DNA of 64,000 nt from Alangreenwoodia sp964438605 (GTDB taxonomy: Bacteria; Bacillota; Clostridia; Peptostreptococcales; Anaerovoracaceae). The position numbers were made by a program, and so were the translations under genes. Positions 8,277 to 16,857 of this stretch are shown piece after piece (position 1 is the first letter of the stretch; the number at the start of each line of letters is the position of its first letter). The notes beneath the pieces are model-generated. The model had not been told where the DNA came from. It ran no database searches and worked only from the letters and a program-made list of their open reading frames with translations. The DNA is taken from positions 1 through 64,000 of the forward strand of contig CAYTKT010000004.1 in the NCBI GenBank assembly GCA_964438605.1, read 5' to 3'.

Positions 8277-10361
8277 ATGGAAAAGGTAAATGAAATTTTC
8301 GGCAGTCTGGTTTTCAGCGACGCGGTGATGAGGGAGCGCCTTCCGAAAGCCACGTATAAAGAACTGAAAGAAGCTATGGAAACGGGCGCCGACCTGACGA
8401 TTGACGTAGCAAACGTTATCGCGGCGGAAATGAAAAACTGGGCGATTGAAAAAGGTGCAACCCACTTCGCCCACTGGTTTCAGCCGCTGACAGGCATGAC
8501 GGCAGAAAAACACGACGCTTTTATCAGTCCGAACGGCGATGGTACCGTAATTATGGACTTCTCCGGAAAGGAACTCATCAAAGGCGAGCCTGACGGTTCC
8601 AGTTTCCCTTCCGGTGGCATCCGTTCCACATTTGAAGCAAGAGGTTACACGAACTGGGATCCGACCTCTTATGCATTTATTAAAGAAAAAACACTCTGCA
8701 TCCCGACAGCGTTTTGCTCTTACGCAGGCGAGGCTCTTGACGAAAAAACGCCGCTGCTGCGTTCCATGGACGCATTAAATAAACAGGCTCTGAGAATTAC
8801 GAAACTTTTCGGCCTTGACGACGTAAAAAAAGTTATCACCTCTGTCGGTCCAGAGCAGGAATACTTCCTCGTCGACCGAAAAATCTATGACGAAAGACCT
8901 GACCTGGTTTACTGCGGTAGAACTCTGTTCGGTTCTAAACCGCCGAAGAGACAGGAACTGAACGATCATTATTTTGGTGCGATCCAGCCGAGAATAAAGG
9001 AGTTCATGGAAGACCTTAATACAGAGCTCTGGAAAGTGGGAATCCTTTCCAAGACAGAACATAACGAGGTGGCTCCTGCGCAGCACGAGATGGCCCCGAT
9101 TTATACCGAAACGAATGTCGCTCTCGACCACAATCAGCTGACAATGGAAATTCTCAAAAAAGTGGCTGAAAGACACGGTATGGCCTGCCTGCTTCACGAA
9201 AAACCGTTTGCTGGCGTAAATGGTTCCGGTAAACATACAAACTGGTCTATTTCCACGGATACAGGCGTCAATTTGCTCAATCCGGGCAAAGAGCCGGAAA
9301 CTAATCTCCTTTTTCTGCTGACGCTGGCAGCCGTCGTTCAGGCGGTCGATGATTATCAGGATCTCCTGAGGGTTTCCGTGGCAAGCGCAGGCAACGACCA
9401 TCGTCTCGGCGGTCATGAAGCGCCTCCGGCCATTATTTCCATGTTCTTAGGCAGTGAACTGGAAGACATTGTAGAATCCATTATCTCAGGCATACCGGTG
9501 CAAAAACATGACGCATCCCGCATGGAATTTGGCGCGACGATGCTGCCGTCTTTTATGAGAGACAATACGGATCGGAACAGAACATCTCCATTTGCGTTTA
9601 CGGGCAACAGATTTGAATTCAGAATGACAGGCTCGGACATGTCGATTGGCGACGCATGCTACGTGCTGAATACAATCGTTGCGGAATCTTTCCGTCAGTT
9701 TGCCGACCGTCTGGAAAAGGCTACTGATTTTGAAGCAGAGGCAAAACAGTTAATTAAAGATGTTCTGACGAAACACAGAAGAATCATCTTTAACGGCGAT
9801 AATTACACAGATGCCTGGGTTGCCGAGGCTGAAAAAAGAGGGCTGCTGAATCTGACCAGCACGGTGGAAGCCGTTCCGTATCTGATTGCAAAAAAGAATG
9901 TGGAGCTTTTCAAGTTGCATGGTATTTTCACAGAGGTGGAATCCCATGCAAGGTATGACATTAAAGTTGAAAAATACTGTAAACTAATAAATATCGAAGC
10001 GCTGACGATGATTGATATGGCAAAACGAAATATCGCACCTGCCGTCAGTTCTTACTGCAACGACCTGGCAAATGCGGCTCTGTCCAAAAAGGAAATCGGC
10101 GTCAGCATCAAAGCTGAAACAGATGTATTGTCAAAAATTTCAGACTTGGCAGCCGTGTTTAATGACAAGATCACAGCGCTTGAAGACGTTGTTTTGAAGG
10201 CTGACGAATTTGAATCAGCGGAACAGGCAAAATATTTCCACGATTCTGTTATCCCTGCGATGAACGAACTGCGTCTTGTCGGTGATGAACTGGAAACGCT
10301 GACAGCGGAAGAATACTGGCCATTCCCGTCTTACGGCGATATGCTGTTCAGCATTAAATAG
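8277..10361 (+). CDS. glnN: Type III glutamine synthetase
   Basis: 694 aa, the usual length for GSIII, against about 450-470 for GSI. It makes glutamine from glutamate, ammonia and ATP in the cytosol. GSIII-specific stretches are visible: FGSLVFSDAVMRERLP near the N-terminus, ATHFAHWFQPLTG, and EPDGSSFPSGGIRSTFE. The catalytic region includes VGPEQEYFLVD, APAQHEMAPI and NGSGKHTNWS. ATG at 8277 follows AAAGGAGAAAAGTATT. It is monocistronic: its own promoter and attenuated leader precede it and a terminator follows. The name glnN follows common use for GSIII; some annotations use glnA3. Confidence 0.95.
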   Translation: MEKVNEIFGSLVFSDAVMRERLPKATYKELKEAMETGADLTIDVANVIAAEMKNWAIEKGATHFAHWFQPLTGMTAEKHDAFISPNGDGTVIMDFSGKELIKGEPDGSSFPSGGIRSTFEARGYTNWDPTSYAFIKEKTLCIPTAFCSYAGEALDEKTPLLRSMDALNKQALRITKLFGLDDVKKVITSVGPEQEYFLVDRKIYDERPDLVYCGRTLFGSKPPKRQELNDHYFGAIQPRIKEFMEDLNTELWKVGILSKTEHNEVAPAQHEMAPIYTETNVALDHNQLTMEILKKVAERHGMACLLHEKPFAGVNGSGKHTNWSISTDTGVNLLNPGKEPETNLLFLLTLAAVVQAVDDYQDLLRVSVASAGNDHRLGGHEAPPAIISMFLGSELEDIVESIISGIPVQKHDASRMEFGATMLPSFMRDNTDRNRTSPFAFTGNRFEFRMTGSDMSIGDACYVLNTIVAESFRQFADRLEKATDFEAEAKQLIKDVLTKHRRIIFNGDNYTDAWVAEAEKRGLLNLTSTVEAVPYLIAKKNVELFKLHGIFTEVESHARYDIKVEKYCKLINIEALTMIDMAKRNIAPAVSSYCNDLANAALSKKEIGVSIKAETDVLSKISDLAAVFNDKITALEDVVLKADEFESAEQAKYFHDSVIPAMNELRLVGDELETLTAEEYWPFPSYGDMLFSIK

Positions 10362-10395
10362 TCTCCTACTTTATATAATTTGCCTCAATAGATAA

Positions 10396-10457
10396 GTGCC
10401 CCGTCCGTGACATCGGCCATAAAACGCCGGAACAAAACGGACGGGGCGCTTGCTTTC
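10396..10457 (+). terminator. Terminator after glnN
   Basis: 13-bp stem with one G-U pair (10396-10408 with 10437-10449), large loop containing an inner CGGC/GCCG pair, followed by TTGCTTT. Confidence 0.65.
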
Positions 10458-11161
10458 ACGTTCAGAAAACGAGTGTCAGCGGCTGTCAGTTTAAAGAAAG
10501 CTGTTTTTTAAGTCCGTGAAATTGACCTTCTTAGAACCGTCCGGTGAGAAGTCTGACCGTGAAGCTGGATCGTACCGGATGGATACGATATAGATACGCC
10601 CCGGAGACAGCAAAGCGGACGGCCCATCCCGTCAAACGGCCGGCAGACGCCTGGCGAGCCGGATGTTTTATCTGTTTTATCGTGCGTCAAGGCGAGGGAG
10701 AATCCGTTTTATGAAAATATGATTGATGAAGGTGTTTATGATAATCGGAATAATCCGTAAGAATTTCTGTTTTTTACTGATTAAGCCGAATATTCGGATG
10801 AAAAGTGGTTGACAAATAACAATATGCGACTTAGAATAAATATGCACTACTGATTTAGCCAGTTTTATATTGTGAATATCAGCGGAAAGAATACGCTCAA
10901 TATTAAATAGCATATATCCAATAACTAAAATAACCTTTACGTTCCCGGATTCTGTATTCATCAATCCGGGTTCCAAAACCCTAACTCTACAAAACCCCGC
11001 TGGAAAACCAGCGGGGTTTTGCCTGTATTTTTAAAAGTTAAAATTTATTACGATAAAGGTTATTGCTTTGCGGAGTGGAATCCGATGTGTCAGCGAAACA
11101 GATCGGGCTTGATTTTCGTAGTGGCAGCACGAGGAATGAGTTTATCACAGAATATAACAGG
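10458..11161. other. Gene-poor gap upstream of the ECF sigma gene
   Basis: About 700 bases without a gene I can support. It becomes AT-rich from 10680. A 99-codon minus-strand ORF (10677-10976) is hydrophobic but lacks an SD and any family signature. The only clear signal is the terminator at 10991-11020. Confidence 0.4.
10991..11032 (+). terminator. Strong bidirectional terminator with no gene upstream
   Basis: 13-bp perfect stem AAAACCCCGCTGG (10991-11003) with 11008-11020, AAAA loop, then GCCTGTATTTTT. A/T runs on both sides let it work in either direction. No recognisable gene ends here, which hints at an unannotated small RNA or a lost gene. Confidence 0.7.
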
Positions 11162-11197
11162 ATGTATCAGGATATGACATTTATTGACGGACAGAAT

Positions 11198-11864
11198 ATG
11201 AAGCAATTATTCTTTGATACGGTTATTCGGTCCCAGTATAAACGTCTTTACTTTTTTTGTTTTTCAGACGATCCAGAACCGGGAGTGTGCGGAAGACGTT
11301 GTGCAGAATACAATCGTGAAAGCATTGACTAAATTAAATCAGCTCAAGGATCAGGAGCGAGCGGAAATTTGGCTTTTTTCCATCGCAAAAAGTGAAATGT
11401 TTACGATACTTCGAAATCGCAGACAGTATGTAAAATGGGATTTTTACGAAGATTCACAGGAAAATAACGAGCTGGAAAAGAAGTCTGATTTTCAGGTGAA
11501 AGACATTCTCGATACTCTTGAGCGCAAACAGACTTATAGTAACCTGTATGAGGCCATGAGCAGACTTAAAGCTGATCACCGCCGTCTGATTGAACTCAGA
11601 TATTTCTGGGAGTATAGAGAAAAGCAGATTGCGCAGATCACGGGAAAAGACTATACTGTGGTCAGGGTAACTCTGCGTCGGGCGCTGCAGGAACTGCGCG
11701 ATATTTACCGGAAATCGAAAGAGGCCCGCATTGGCTCAGAGAAAAAGCTGAAGCCAGGACAGGCAGAAGTTACAGCCGTGAAATCTCAAAAAGTGTGGGG
11801 AGAGGAGCCGGAACTGGCAGTATGCGGAAATCTGCGGCCAGAAAAGAACGTACAGTGCTGGTGA
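11198..11864 (+). CDS. ECF-type RNA polymerase sigma factor, apparently frameshifted
   Basis: Sigma region 2 is split across two frames. Frame 2 from ATG 11198 gives MKQLFFDTVIRSQYKRLYFF; the next frame continues TIQNRECAEDVVQNTIVKAL and holds region 4 (ALYEAMSRLKADHRRLIEL-type, then an HTH). Removing one T from the T-rich tract TTTTTTTGTTTTT (about 11251-11263) joins them and aligns with the intact ECF sigma at 61464. Either the gene is inactivated, the consensus has a homopolymer error, or +1 slippage occurs. ATG 11162 is an alternative start. The last ~45 residues are a basic, family-unlike tail. The SdpI-like genes follow after 17 bases, so it probably heads that operon; which genes it controls is unknown. 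Confidence 0.7.
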
Positions 11865-11881
11865 CTGAGGATAAATAGAAA

Positions 11882-12613
11882 ATGAATATAAAAATCGCGT
11901 TGGTGACGCTGGTACTTCCAGCGGTTATGGAGGTTTCGGGGCTTGTTATGATGCTTCATCCGCCCAAGGAACGGAATATGTTTTTCGGATACAGGACGCG
12001 GCGTTCTCTGCTCAGCAAGGAAACGTGGGATTTTGCGAATTATTATGGCGGAGCGCTTTACGTTTATTTCGGCTTTTATATTGTCACGGCTACGCTGCTT
12101 ACAGATATTGTGCTGCGTGTTACGGGTGCCGGTACGCGTGTGGCGGGCGTCGCAGCTCTGGTGATGGTTCTTGTTCAGGCGCTGTGTTTTGTGATACCCG
12201 TCTGTTTTGTAGAGGCTAAGCTGAAATCGAATTTCGATAGTGAAGGTAATCTGACGAATACAGAGATGATGGTGAAGCCGAGCGCAGCGTATGACGATTC
12301 TGATTGGGATGATTGGAAGAAGGATGAATGGAAAGACGCATGGCGTGATGAATATAACGACTGGGAGCTCTGGAAACAGAAAAAGGATGCGGAAATTGCT
12401 GCCGAGAAACAGGCAGCGGTTGAGGAAGTGACAAAAATCGCGAAAGATTCAGGAGATATGGAGATGGAAAAGAGCCTGAAACGCACGGATGAAACGGAAA
12501 CAGAAACGGGTTCAGGCAACGAAGCAAATGGAGCCGATGAACTAATGGAAGACAAAGCGGTGGATAAAGATGCGATAAAGCGGAATATCACCGGGGATTC
12601 GGAGGAAGAATGA
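11882..12613 (+). CDS. SdpI-like membrane protein (first of pair)
   Basis: 243 aa. Three or four membrane segments lie within residues ~1-115. Between the first two is G-Y-R-T-R-R-S-L-L-S-K-E-T-W-D-F-A-N, the conserved signature of the SdpI/YhfL family; SdpI of Bacillus subtilis is the immunity and signalling protein against the SdpC toxin. The C-terminal ~125 residues are a charged, Asp/Glu/Lys-rich, Trp-containing tail predicted to be cytosolic, not usual in the family. The stop overlaps the next gene's ATG by four bases. Inference: envelope-stress or immunity role together with the sigma gene upstream. No SdpC-like toxin is visible. Confidence 0.7.
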   Translation: MNIKIALVTLVLPAVMEVSGLVMMLHPPKERNMFFGYRTRRSLLSKETWDFANYYGGALYVYFGFYIVTATLLTDIVLRVTGAGTRVAGVAALVMVLVQALCFVIPVCFVEAKLKSNFDSEGNLTNTEMMVKPSAAYDDSDWDDWKKDEWKDAWRDEYNDWELWKQKKDAEIAAEKQAAVEEVTKIAKDSGDMEMEKSLKRTDETETETGSGNEANGADELMEDKAVDKDAIKRNITGDSEEE

Positions 12614-13251
12614 TCATAATAGGTTTTGTTATATCGGCTGTGGTTCCATGTCTTATGATTTTCTGGGGACGGAATCTGCGCAAAAATCCGCCGGATTATC
12701 TGGTTGGGCGGCTTTCGTTTCGGACGAAAAGAGCTCGCGCCGATGAGAAGGTCTGGGCATTTTCAAACAGGCTTTTTTCTCACTTGATGACAGTTGCCGG
12801 TGTCAATGTCGGACTTGTTTCTTTCGTTTTTTATATTGGGGTACTCGTTCTCGCAGGGAAATCGAACTGGATGGCTGCGTCGCTGTCGCTGCTGGCCGTT
12901 CAGGCGATCTGCTTGCTTTTTGTATACTGGATTACTGATTTTCTCGTGAAAAAGATTTACAAACCCGAAAAAGACAATGACGAAGACAAACAGGATGCGG
13001 CGACGGCGGAAAATGCGTCCGTAATGGAAGAAGATAATACGGGCACAGCGGGTGTGGCAGGCGATGTAAATGGCGTGTCTGAGAGCGCGGTAGAGACGTT
13101 AAAACCGGGACATGAAAAATGTGCAGGAAGTGATGACGGTGCAGCGGTCACGGAAAGCGACTCTGCGTCCGAAACTCTTGGCATGGACCTTGTGAGCGCA
13201 GCGGGCGTCGCGGGAACTGGGCCTGAGAACGCAGCGGAACCGTTAGAATGA
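12610..13251 (+). CDS. SdpI-like membrane protein (second of pair)
   Basis: 213 aa, start ATG overlapping the previous stop (ATGA), with GGAGGAAGA as SD. N-P-P-D-Y-L-V-G-R-L-S-F-R-T-K-R-A and E-K-V-W-A-F-S-N-R-L-F are a diverged version of the SdpI signature, between membrane segments at ~1-20, ~62-82 and ~90-112. The C-terminal ~95 residues are an acidic, Ala/Ser/Thr-rich tail. The two genes look like a duplicated and diverged pair translated as a unit. Confidence 0.62.
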   Translation: MIIIGFVISAVVPCLMIFWGRNLRKNPPDYLVGRLSFRTKRARADEKVWAFSNRLFSHLMTVAGVNVGLVSFVFYIGVLVLAGKSNWMAASLSLLAVQAICLLFVYWITDFLVKKIYKPEKDNDEDKQDAATAENASVMEEDNTGTAGVAGDVNGVSESAVETLKPGHEKCAGSDDGAAVTESDSASETLGMDLVSAAGVAGTGPENAAEPLE

Positions 13252-13304
13252 TATGTGGCGACTATCAGAATTGTGCTGGATGCGGCAACGGGGCGAGTGA
13301 GTGG

Positions 13305-13332
13305 TTGAATTTGCAATAGTTTAAAATATAAT
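13305..13332 (+). promoter_or_regulatory. Possible promoter of the MBOAT gene
   Basis: TTGAAT (13305-13310), 16-bp spacer, TATAAT (13327-13332). It would start transcription only a few bases before the ATG at 13343, giving a nearly leaderless message. Confidence 0.4.
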
Positions 13333-13342
13333 TGGTGATTTT

Positions 13343-15004
13343 ATGGTTTTTAGCAGTGTAACTTTTTTAACTTTTTTCTTACCATGCCTTTTAGCGTGTT
13401 ATTTTCTTGTTCCAAAGAAGCTGCGCAGCGTGCGCAACGTCATTCTGCTCGTGTTCAGTCTGGTATTTTACGCTTGCGGCGGCCCGAAATTTCTGATATT
13501 GATGCTCATTTCGATCACTGTCAATTATGTCTGTGGTCTGTTTGCTGCGCCGCAGTATCACATGGTTGTGCGGCGTCTGTCGACGGCGGCAGCCGTTCTG
13601 ATCGGCATCGGGCTGCTTGGGTACTTTAAATATGCGGGTTTTTTCGCCGAGATCATCAATTCCATGGGGATGTCAGTTCCCGTGCCGGAAATCACGCTGC
13701 CAATCGGCATTTCATTTTATACATTTCAAGGATTGGGTTACGTTATTGACGTCTGTCGCGGCGATGCGGATGTCCAGAAAAACCCGCTGAAGGTGGCTCT
13801 CTATATTTCGCTGTTTCCGCAGCTTGTGGCGGGACCGATTGTTCGTTATACGACGGTTGAAATGGAAATTTCAAACCGAAATGAACGAATTGACGAGATT
13901 TCCGATGGAATCGTCCGTTTTATTTTCGGACTTGCTAAAAAAATGATTTTGGCAAACAGTATGGGGGAAATTGCAGATGCTGCCTTTGCGCAGAATACGG
14001 GTGATCTTTCTGCGGCTTTCGCCTGGTTGGGAGCGTTGGCGTATACAGGTCAGATTTATTTCGATTTTTCAGCTTATTCTGATATGGCAATCGGACTTGG
14101 TCGAGTTTTCGGGTTTCATTTCCTGGAAAACTTTAATTATCCTTATATTTCTAAATCTGTTACAGAATTCTGGAGACGCTGGCATATTTCTCTGTCTTCC
14201 TGGTTTCGTGACTATATTTATATTCCGCTGGGCGGCAGCTATTGCTCGAAAAAGCGTCAGGTATTTAATATGTTCGTCGTCTGGGCGTGTACGGGTATGT
14301 GGCACGGCGCGGCGTGGAATTTTATCGTCTGGGGAATGTGGTTTTTTGTATTGCTGGTGGGCGAAAAATATATCTGGGGCAGAGGGCTGGAAAAAATGCC
14401 GTCAGTCATTCAGCACATTTATGCGCTGCTTGCCGCCGTTATCAGCTGGGTATTTTTTCGAGCGGAAGATCTGCCTTATGCGTTCGGCTATCTGAAGGCC
14501 ATGTTTTTCGCAGGCGGCGGACTTTTGGACGGCCAGGCGGTCTACTATTTCCTGGAATATCTTCCGGAGTTGATTTTGTGCGTTATCGCGGCGATGCCGG
14601 TGAAACGTCTTGTGGAAAATGCGCTGCGCCGCCGGGCAGGACTGGCGCCGGTGGCCGCAATAGACGCCAACGGGGCCTTAGTAACAGAAGAAACGGACTG
14701 CGCGAAATCCGCGTGTGCGGAATTTGTGAAAACAAGTCAACGGGAAGCGCATGACATGCCGGAAATGGCAGCAAATGAAGAAACTCGGCGCAAAAATTCG
14801 GAAGTGTCAGAAAAAGGTGAAACCGGTCAGGCGGACGCATCGGATGAAAGTGGCCCGACAAGTCGAGCGAAACCTGCAAAGACAGGGTTTGCCCGGTTGT
14901 TGCTGATCTGGGGGCCAAAGCTTCTGGCGCTCTGTCTGTTAATACTGGCATATGCAAAGCTTGTGACAGGATCATTCAATCCGTTCATTTATTTCAGATT
15001 TTAG
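13343..15004 (+). CDS. MBOAT-family O-acyltransferase (AlgI/PatA-like)
   Basis: 553 aa, multi-spanning membrane protein. N-terminal V-F-S-S-V-T-F-L-T-F-F-L-P and the catalytic-region motif G-M-W-H-G-A-A-W-N-F (His near residue 322) are typical of the AlgI/DltB/PatA group, which moves acetyl groups across the membrane for transfer to surface polysaccharide. Residues ~435-515 are an inserted, charged, Ala/Glu/Lys/Ser-rich segment before the final membrane helix; most family members lack it, and it should lie in the cytosol. The partner SGNH/DHHW gene starts 12 bases downstream. Inference: O-acetylation of a wall polymer, perhaps the SLH ligand. ATG 13343 is supported by the N-terminal family match. 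Confidence 0.88.
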   Translation: MVFSSVTFLTFFLPCLLACYFLVPKKLRSVRNVILLVFSLVFYACGGPKFLILMLISITVNYVCGLFAAPQYHMVVRRLSTAAAVLIGIGLLGYFKYAGFFAEIINSMGMSVPVPEITLPIGISFYTFQGLGYVIDVCRGDADVQKNPLKVALYISLFPQLVAGPIVRYTTVEMEISNRNERIDEISDGIVRFIFGLAKKMILANSMGEIADAAFAQNTGDLSAAFAWLGALAYTGQIYFDFSAYSDMAIGLGRVFGFHFLENFNYPYISKSVTEFWRRWHISLSSWFRDYIYIPLGGSYCSKKRQVFNMFVVWACTGMWHGAAWNFIVWGMWFFVLLVGEKYIWGRGLEKMPSVIQHIYALLAAVISWVFFRAEDLPYAFGYLKAMFFAGGGLLDGQAVYYFLEYLPELILCVIAAMPVKRLVENALRRRAGLAPVAAIDANGALVTEETDCAKSACAEFVKTSQREAHDMPEMAANEETRRKNSEVSEKGETGQADASDESGPTSRAKPAKTGFARLLLIWGPKLLALCLLILAYAKLVTGSFNPFIYFRF

Positions 15005-15016
15005 AGGATAAAGGCT

Positions 15017-16279
15017 ATGAAAAAAATATCGGAAATATTTGTAATCTGCGTGTTCGCTGTTTTTATCACGGTAGCCATGGTGTTTACGCTGTCCAATAGA
15101 AACGATGCCTACTCCTATTATGAAAACAGGCTTTACAGCGCTATGCCGAAGATCACGAAGGAAAATATTATAGAAGCGGATTTTTTCAACGATCTTGAGT
15201 CATTCTTCTGCGATCATGCAGCGGGACGCCAGACGCTGCTGCGCGCAAAGACTTATGCAGATGTATATGTTTTCCACAGACCGGTCGTCAATGAAACGGT
15301 CATCACAGAAGACGCGCTGCTGCCGTATAATGAATATGAAAAAACAGACACGAAGGCGATCAGACGGCAGGCTGCCGACATGGCAGAGCAACAGGCTCTG
15401 CTGCGTGATCAGATTGAATCCTACGGCGGTTTTTATATTTATACGGCTGTGCCGTGCCAGTACGCCTGTTACGCAGATAAATATCCGTCGTATCTAAACA
15501 ACAAAAGTGAGTTTGTTGAAACAGAAATTCCAGCGTTTACCGAAGAGATGGAGAAACATAACGTATCATTTATAGACATGATGCCGATTTTTACAAGCGG
15601 CAAATGGCTGCCTGACGGCCCTGGCCCGGTTGGTGATATGACTGGGAAATCACAGGATTTGAAACGCAAAGACAGAAAAGAAGCGCTGCCGTACAGTTCG
15701 GCTGTCGATAATCACTACGGATTGAAGGGCGCGTATCAGACGTACCGCGCTATCGTTGACAAAATTAATGAAGAGACGGATTACGAACTGACTTGTCCGG
15801 AAGGTGACGAGATCACGTTTTCTGAAGTGGAAACACCGTATCTCGGTTCACGCTTAAGAAAGCTGCTCGGCGTCGTTACTTGGGATGAGCGCTTATTGAG
15901 GGCTGATTTGCGGAAGGATATTCCGTTTACCCGTGTGGACAGTGGAGTTCCGGTGGAATCATCTGTCTATTCTGATACAGCATTTGAATATGGTACGGTC
16001 ACATATTCTTTTTACATGGGCGGGGATATGCCGGAGACTGTCATCAGCACAAACAGACCAAAACTGCCCTCGGTTCTGATCTTCGGCGACAGTTTTACAA
16101 ACGCTGTGGAGACGATGGCCTACTGGAGCTTTGATGAAATGCGTTCGGTTGATTTGCGTTATTATGAGGACATGTCGATTTCGGAGTATATTAACATTTT
16201 CCGTCCCGACATTGTCGTCTGTATCCGTGATTACAGCGCACTGCTTTCGACAGACGGAAATGGAACGCTTTTTGGATAA
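15017..16279 (+). CDS. DHHW/AlgX-like SGNH acetyltransferase partner
   Basis: 420 aa with an N-terminal membrane anchor (residues ~7-25). D-N-H-Y (near residue 229) is a variant of the DHHW signature, and I-F-G-D-S-F-T-N (near residue 355) carries the GDS nucleophile-like block of SGNH hydrolases. Proteins of this kind sit outside the membrane and transfer acetyl groups delivered by an MBOAT partner (AlgI-AlgJ/X; PatA-PatB in Bacillus). The 12-base spacing to the MBOAT gene and SD GAGGATAAAGGC support one operon. No terminator with a T-run follows directly. Confidence 0.8.
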   Translation: MKKISEIFVICVFAVFITVAMVFTLSNRNDAYSYYENRLYSAMPKITKENIIEADFFNDLESFFCDHAAGRQTLLRAKTYADVYVFHRPVVNETVITEDALLPYNEYEKTDTKAIRRQAADMAEQQALLRDQIESYGGFYIYTAVPCQYACYADKYPSYLNNKSEFVETEIPAFTEEMEKHNVSFIDMMPIFTSGKWLPDGPGPVGDMTGKSQDLKRKDRKEALPYSSAVDNHYGLKGAYQTYRAIVDKINEETDYELTCPEGDEITFSEVETPYLGSRLRKLLGVVTWDERLLRADLRKDIPFTRVDSGVPVESSVYSDTAFEYGTVTYSFYMGGDMPETVISTNRPKLPSVLIFGDSFTNAVETMAYWSFDEMRSVDLRYYEDMSISEYINIFRPDIVVCIRDYSALLSTDGNGTLFG

Positions 16280-16330
16280 CGTGATATAAGAGAACAAAGC
16301 CTCTGCGGGGTAAAACCGGCATAAATATCT

Positions 16331-16372
16331 GTTTTGTAAGTTTGTTTACAAAACGATATATTGTGATATTAT
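16331..16372 (+). promoter_or_regulatory. Dyad overlapping a possible promoter
   Basis: Perfect 9-bp inverted repeat GTTTTGTAA (16331-16339) / TTACAAAAC (16346-16354). Its right arm overlaps TTTACA (16345-16350), which lies 16 bp from TATTAT (16367-16372) preceded by TGTGA. This looks like an operator over a -35 box. Confidence 0.45.
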
Positions 16373-16606
16373 GTCCGATTGGTGCGCAGCACCCTTTTGT
16401 TCCCGGCATCATGACGTGAATTGTCCGACAAATCGGGTGGGTGGAAATAACATTTTTAGATCTGGACCTTAACTGCGCCGTTTGATAATCTGGAAAAACA
16501 GGCGGCGCTTCATGTTTGCTGTGTGAAAAGCAATATTTTTTGATTTATGATGAAAATTTCTATTTCGTGTATTTCATGCAAAATGACAAAAATTTAACGT
16601 AAAAGC

Positions 16607-16635
16607 TTGTATTTTCCAGAAGATAATGTTATCAT
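16607..16635 (+). promoter_or_regulatory. Probable promoter of the 1438-aa SLH gene
   Basis: TTGTAT (16607-16612), 17-bp spacer, TATCAT (16630-16635). Predicted leader is about 215 nt. Confidence 0.5.
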
Positions 16636-16857
16636 AGTTATGAGTTATGCTCAAAATATAATAGCTGACCTGTTTTTGTGATCTGAAATAAGGAGGTTCT
16701 TTTTATAGTATTGCAGGAATCGGACAGGACAATCAGGTTTTGGGCAATAAATTTCAAACCCTGGACGATTTCGAGTGTCAAAATGCCGATAGTGTCCGGG
16801 AAAATAAAATTATATCTGAAGTATCCGCGGCTCATGCGGCGGAAAGGAGGAAAATTT

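Larger units (their letters stand above)
16280..16857. other. 578-bp regulatory gap before the third SLH gene
   Basis: Holds a dyad, two possible promoters and an AGGAGG (16691-16696) that has no ATG close behind it. A TTG at 16711, 14 bases after that AGGAGG, is in frame with the SLH gene and would add 49 residues before the signal peptide; I think this unlikely. No gene is otherwise visible. Confidence 0.5.

Noticed and set aside
10677..10976. 99-codon minus-strand hydrophobic ORF
   Set aside because: AT-rich stretch, no SD, no family feature; hydrophobicity follows from composition.
16711..16857. TTG start giving a longer SLH protein
   Set aside because: Would put 49 residues before the signal peptide; ATG 16858 has a perfect SD.
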